Shown piece by piece: positions 52,742-56,609 of a stretch of DNA of 56,609 nt (position 1 is the first letter of the stretch; each line of letters begins with the position of its first letter). The DNA is taken from assembly GCF_024622975.1 (NCBI RefSeq), contig NZ_JANJZT010000018.1:1-56609 (forward strand). Reading direction: 5' to 3'. The notes under the pieces are model-generated. The model was not told the DNA's origin and made no database searches. It saw nothing but the letters and a program-made list of their open reading frames with translations. Both the position numbers and the translations under genes were made by a program. The stretch is from Blautia caecimuris. GTDB lineage: Bacteria > Bacillota > Clostridia > Lachnospirales > Lachnospiraceae.

Positions 52742-54109
52742 ATGAAAAAACGAATTGTATGTCTGATGTTAGCAGTTATGATGATGGGTACACAGGTTGC
52801 TACTGTAAGCGCTTCCAGAGAGGAAGAACTGAGAGAGGAGCAGGCTTGGACAAGCGCACAGCTTGATGCTACATATTCTCAGATCGATCAGCTTTATGCA
52901 GCCAAGGAACAGCTTCAGAACGAAATCGCTGCACTGGACGCGAATCTTGTAAATGTCATGGTCTCCATTCAGACTCTGGAAGGGGATATCAGCAATAAGC
53001 AGGCCGATATCGAGCAGACACAGTCAGATCTTCAGAAAGCTCAGAATGCAAAAGATAAACAGTATGAAGCTATGAAACAGCGTATCCAGTATCTTTATGA
53101 GAAAGGCGGAAATGACGCATGGTTCCAGATGATGGTAAATGCAGAGAACCTTTCCGAACTTCTTACCAAGGCTGAGTATACACAGAAGATGTATGACTAT
53201 GACAGACAGAGCCTTGAAAAGTATGCAAATACAATCGATCAGGTAACACAGCTTGGAAATAAATACCAGCAGGAAAAAGCAGAGCTGGAGGGGATGAAGC
53301 AGGAGTATGAAGCTGAATCTGTAAACCTTCAGGCTGCAATTGATGAGAGAAGAGCAGTTTCTGCAGACTGTGATAATGAGATTGCATATGCTCAGCAGAT
53401 GGCAAATGAGTATGCAGCTCTGATCGAACAGCAGCAGGCAGAGATTGAAAGGCTTGAGGCTGAGAGAATCGCAGCCGAGGAAGAGGCAAGACGTCAGGCA
53501 GAGCTTGCAGCAGCAGAGGAAGCGGCACGTCAGGAAGCTGAAGCAGAGGATGAGACTGTTTATGACGAAGAGGGCAATGAAGTAGACGCTGAAGATGCTC
53601 TGGAAAATGGCGAAACTCTTTATGATGAAGAGGGAAATGAAATTGATCCTGATTCCGTTACAGACGAAGAGGAAAGTGACGGAGACGTTGAATACGATGA
53701 GTACGGAAATGTGATTGACAGTGATAATACAGTAGATCCGGAGGAATATCAGAGTTCTGGTTCAGGCTCCGGCTCTTCAGTAGTTGATTTTGCTACACAG
53801 TTTGTAGGAAACCCATATGTATGGGGAGGTACAAGCCTTACTGACGGTGCAGACTGCTCCGGATTTGTACAGAGTGTATATGCAAACTTTGGTGTAAGCC
53901 TTCCGAGAACTTCCTATGAGCAGCAGAATGCAGGTACAGAGGTTTCCTATGCAGATGCGCAGCCAGGCGACCTGATTTGCTATGGCGGTCATGTTGCTAT
54001 TTACATGGGCGATGGAAAAATCGTACATGCATCCAATGCAAAAGATGGCATTAAGATCAGTAATGACGCTACCTACAGAACTATTCTTTCTGTAAGACGT
54101 CTCGTGTAA
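52742..54109 (+). CDS. secreted NlpC/P60 peptidoglycan hydrolase with coiled-coil domain
   Basis: A 455-aa exported protein: signal peptide (MKKRIVCLMLAVMMMGTQ, cleavage near VSA), a PcsB/CwlO-like coiled coil (about 25-260), an acidic repeat linker (YDEEGNEVDAED, YDEEGNEIDPDS, YDEYGNVIDSDN), a Ser/Gly spacer and an NlpC/P60 domain (about 345-455). The catalytic residues are Cys372 (GADCSGF), His417 (GGHVAIY) and His429 (IVHAS). It cuts peptide stems and probably acts in daughter-cell separation or elongation, under control of partner proteins through the coiled coil. ATG 52742 follows AGAGGTGAG. It is a core gene stranded among IS remnants. Confidence 0.92.
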   Translation: MKKRIVCLMLAVMMMGTQVATVSASREEELREEQAWTSAQLDATYSQIDQLYAAKEQLQNEIAALDANLVNVMVSIQTLEGDISNKQADIEQTQSDLQKAQNAKDKQYEAMKQRIQYLYEKGGNDAWFQMMVNAENLSELLTKAEYTQKMYDYDRQSLEKYANTIDQVTQLGNKYQQEKAELEGMKQEYEAESVNLQAAIDERRAVSADCDNEIAYAQQMANEYAALIEQQQAEIERLEAERIAAEEEARRQAELAAAEEAARQEAEAEDETVYDEEGNEVDAEDALENGETLYDEEGNEIDPDSVTDEEESDGDVEYDEYGNVIDSDNTVDPEEYQSSGSGSGSSVVDFATQFVGNPYVWGGTSLTDGADCSGFVQSVYANFGVSLPRTSYEQQNAGTEVSYADAQPGDLICYGGHVAIYMGDGKIVHASNAKDGIKISNDATYRTILSVRRLV

Positions 54110-54133
54110 TAAAACGAAACAGATAAGCGAAGG

Positions 54134-54160
54134 GGCTGTCCGGTAGGACAGTCCTTTTAT
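54134..54160 (+). terminator. terminator after the NlpC/P60 gene
   Basis: GGCTGTCC (54134-54141) pairs with GGACAGTCC (54146-54154), followed by TTTTAT. Confidence 0.85.
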
Positions 54161-54161
54161 G

Positions 54162-54182
54162 GTACAGCTTTAGTCTGTTCAA
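54162..54182 (+). repeat. 21-bp word repeated after two terminators
   Basis: GTACAGCTTTAGTCTGTTCAA here and GTACGGCTTTAGCCTGTTCAA at 50529-50549 differ at two positions. Each directly follows the T tract of a terminator and precedes IS debris. Probably matching ends of related insertion sequences. Confidence 0.5.
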
Positions 54183-54279
54183 GAGTAAACGTAAAATAGC
54201 AGGGACTTGGCTTTTAACTCTGTATATTTATAAAATCCCTCTTTTTCTACAGCTTTCCGCCTTTTCTCTTTCCATGCGA

Positions 54280-55440
54280 AAGAATACGCACAAACTGCCT
54301 CTATCGCATCTATTATGGATTTTTTTAATTATCCTGTTCTCAAGGTTTCTTATCATCTCCAGTCCCTATCCGCTTTCTCCATGCAGGATATACTTTACCT
54401 TCTCTGTCTGTAGGTCATCACAAAAAATCTGGCTTACGCTTTTTCGGCTGATCCTACTTTTTATAAATCCCTGTAGTCTCCGGTACAGATATAATTCCTT
54501 CATATTAAAATCTAGGATCAACATGCTACATATCGCTTCTGACGCTCCATGACAGTAACAATGCTTCGCATGGTAATATGTTTTTAACTGGTGGAAACCA
54601 TTCTCCTCTATGTTCCATATGTGGTTCATCATTTCCCATAGCGTTTCATATCTCGCCTCCTCCAGTGCCGTTACCAGCTACATTCACCTCTCCTTATTCC
54701 CTCTCGTTTCCTCCTATGTTTCATGGTAACGTGCTTCTCACAGACTGTACGGGCAGCTGGGTATCTCAAAACCAGGCAGATCCCATACCTCTGCCTTTTT
54801 TCCCTTATTGGAATAATTTCTTTCTCACCTCCCAACGGTTAAACAGCCCTTCCGCATCCTGGAACAGCCGCCGTCTCTCATCCTTTAAACGGATCACCCT
54901 TTCCAGTCTATTTTCCTTAAGTGTGTTGATAAAGGGCGCATTCAAATATAAGGCATCTGTCACTACTACATCCGCGAAATGTCCATGCCTTTTCCTTAGC
55001 CGTTCGATCAGACGCTTTCCCCCTTATCTTTCCCGGATCCACCCTTTGACTTTAACATTTCCTGCCCCCAGTATCACATGCGGAGCCTTTCCTATCGTCA
55101 TGCATACCATGTCCCGGTGAAATCATTCTGTCTGTCCTGACTGGTTTTTCCGGATCAGGCACTCAGGACATTTTTCTTTGTACTGCTGAATAATTTCATA
55201 CCGTCTATCACTGCTATAACATATCCTTCTATTGTCCCTTCCCGGAATACCCTGTTGCGTTTCATTGTATCAACTGTTTCCTCATACATCCTGAGGATTT
55301 CTTCCGGATTTATTCTTGACAGCAGATCCCTTACCGCATCAGCTTTTTTTAGAAACAGAATTCCCCATTTTACCAAGAATACATCCGGCAAAATGGGGGG
55401 TTAAAAGCGAAATCTCTGGCAAAATAGCGAGTACCCTTTC
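54280..55440 (-). pseudogene. decayed DDE transposase gene (IS4-like)
   Basis: The minus strand carries, in shifting frames, KADAVRDLLSRINPEEILRM, RNRVFREGTIEGYVIAVIDGMK (55155-55391) and downstream HFADVVVTDALYLNAPFINT then RVIRLKDERRRLFQDAEGLF, typical of a DDE transposase with the catalytic DG/D blocks. Stops and frameshifts break it into at least four pieces. Family placement as IS4-like is from these motifs only. The ends are not defined. Confidence 0.65.
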
Positions 55441-55458
55441 AAAATCATCCGATGAGTC

Positions 55459-55823
55459 ATGAAATCCCACACAAGTTTAGTTGCACAGCAAACTTGTTTG
55501 AGTGAATGGGCTGATTTGATCAGAGACTGTCAAAACCGTCCGCAAGGAATGAAAATCGATAAATGGTGTCAGCTCCACGACATTACAAAGGCGAGTTATT
55601 ACTGGAGACTCCGGAAAGTCTATGAGGTTTACCTGGAAACTGTGAATCATATGCAAACATTTGTAGAAGTTCCCTCTTCTGCAATCCATCCGGTAATATG
55701 GCATCGGAGTATAAAATCGCTACCTTGATCAGAAGCGGAAACAACCTCACTCTGGAAAGCGCCGAGCAGGCATCTGATTCATTTTTGCAAACACTTTTGG
55801 GAGTGCTCCGCAATGCTCAATGA
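55459..55823 (+). pseudogene. tnpA: IS66-family accessory protein TnpA, frameshifted
   Basis: The first 80 residues (SEWADLIRDCQNRPQGMKID, then TKASYYWRLRKVYEVYLETV, FVEVPSSAIHP) match the IS66 orf1 protein. A frameshift near 55695 moves the remainder (EYKIATLIRSGNNLTLESAE ... LLGVLRNAQ, stop at 55821-55823) into another frame. No longer a complete product. Confidence 0.75.
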
Positions 55824-55915
55824 TGGCACTGGATTAAAAAAGTGTATCTGGAATGTGGATTTACAGGTTTGCGCAGAGGAATTGACGGTTTAGCCAGAAT
55901 CATACGCTTTCAGTT
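55813..55915 (+). pseudogene. tnpB: IS66-family TnpB N-terminal fragment
   Basis: Begins MLNDGTGLKK (ATG 55813, overlapping the TnpA stop), then a one-base change in an A run shifts the frame to VYLECGFTGLRRGIDGLARI, the TnpB signature. Similarity ends where the IS630 sequence begins, near 55915. Confidence 0.65.
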
Positions 55916-56609
55916 CCAACTCCTGTTTGGTATTGACACGAATTCCTCGAAGCATCTGTCTGGTCATTTTGCTGAAGAAGCTTTTAATCACGTTTAACCA
56001 TGAGCCATGCTTTGGTGTAAACACGAATTTAAAACATCCCTTTGGCATAGTATCCAGAAAGCGCCGTGTTTCTTTGGAAGTATGTGTAGAATGATTATCT
56101 AGGATGATCCGAATGGTATCCTGTGATGGATATTTTTTGTCCAGTATTTTTAAAAACTCAATAAAATCAGAATGATTAGGGGTCTCATTTACTAACGGAT
56201 TTGCTTCTCCAGTGAGTAAATCAATGCCAGCCAGTAAAGAGAGCGTTCCCAGACGTTTGTATTCTGCATCACGATATACTTCCCCATGTTCTGAGGTTGG
56301 GCGTAAATCCGGTGCCGTATTGGAGATTGTCTGAATGTCCGAATTCTCATTATACGATACCGCAATCGTCAGTTTATAATCGTCTGGAATAATGAGAACA
56401 CCATTTTTATTAAACTGCATTTTAATCTGCTTATAAACCAACAGAATCTCATGCATTTTTGATTCAAAATCAGGATCCCGTTTTTCGTAGTAATATTCGA
56501 TTTTAAAGGGTTTCATATCCTGTTCCTTAAGAAATTTCTGGATATACGGTTTGGTAACTGTTAAAAGCCTGGGATATCCCGCTTCTTCTGCATGTTTCTG
56601 AATGTATTT
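55890..56609 (-). CDS. IS630-family transposase, partial at both ends
   Basis: The frame enters from beyond the right window edge (KYIQKHAEEAGYPRLLTVTK) and runs 240 codons to TAA at 55890. DDE-domain features: RLGTLSLLAGIDLLTGE, IRIILDNHSTHTSKETRRFL (Asp) and FTPKHGSWLNVIKSFFSKMT. In the last motif the usual catalytic Glu (WLNxIE) is Lys. The C-terminus ends LELKAYDSG, about 40 residues short, because the sequence runs into IS66 DNA. Probably inactive. Confidence 0.8.
   Translation of the reverse strand, partial: KYIQKHAEEAGYPRLLTVTKPYIQKFLKEQDMKPFKIEYYYEKRDPDFESKMHEILLVYKQIKMQFNKNGVLIIPDDYKLTIAVSYNENSDIQTISNTAPDLRPTSEHGEVYRDAEYKRLGTLSLLAGIDLLTGEANPLVNETPNHSDFIEFLKILDKKYPSQDTIRIILDNHSTHTSKETRRFLDTMPKGCFKFVFTPKHGSWLNVIKSFFSKMTRQMLRGIRVNTKQELELKAYDSG

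Overview
The window looks like a chromosomal segment of a gut Lachnospiraceae (Clostridia, low-to-moderate GC, strong AAAGGAGG-type Shine-Dalgarno sites). Gene content, codon style and the pst, ddl-murF and YbhJ-type hydratase neighbourhoods fit a Blautia/Ruminococcus-like organism. The genus is my inference; no rRNA or tRNA is present to fix it.

Layout: (1) 1-8850 is decayed mobile DNA. It holds an IS91-like element (244-2770, HUH transposase plus tyrosine recombinase, 15-bp inverted repeats), then a wrecked integrative/mobilizable element (XRE regulator, excisionase gene with an internal stop, truncated integrase fused to a replication-protein tail, MobV relaxase, TnpV stub joined to a group II intron tail, second XRE regulator). 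A complete-looking type I toxin-antitoxin locus (8245-8663) follows. The block ends against a detached 17-codon tail of the EF-Tu gene (8854-8907) and a strong terminator, which suggests integration at the 3' end of tuf. (2) 9260-11061 encodes a secreted Cys-rich calcium-repeat protein with an ECF sigma factor and an RsgI-like anti-sigma. (3) 11372-21099 is a carbohydrate operon: solute-binding protein, two permeases, GH2 beta-galactosidase, and a YesN/YesM-type two-component system. (4) 21265-25487 holds a MerR regulator, an FAD-Rieske oxidoreductase, a small protein and a second ECF/anti-sigma pair with an ECF-type promoter. (5) 25619-31408 is pstSCAB-phoU plus a PhoR-like kinase; PstS has its two halves in permuted order. 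(6) 31531-33584 (minus) has a Cys-rich mini-protein, a YitT-family protein and a methyltransferase. (7) 33907-46543 holds aminotransferase, an L,D-transpeptidase-like protein lacking its catalytic Cys, ddl, murF, pgi, a 2-hydroxyacid dehydrogenase, a broken acyltransferase, membrane proteins and an aconitase-like hydratase. (8) 46544-48519 is a gene-free 2-kb stretch with a structured RNA element, a dispersed repeat and a strong promoter driving about 950 nt of non-coding, hairpin-rich sequence. (9) 48520-56609 has an RluA pseudouridine synthase, an orphan solute-binding protein and an NlpC/P60 hydrolase within an IS graveyard (IS200/605, IS110, a DDE element, IS66, IS630).

The most unusual signals are the putative large non-coding RNA at 47461-48415; a two-copy structured RNA family (12712-12890 and 46642-46858) whose helices differ by compensating changes; the type I toxin-antitoxin locus; the permuted PstS; and the L,D-transpeptidase pseudoenzyme beside ddl-murF.
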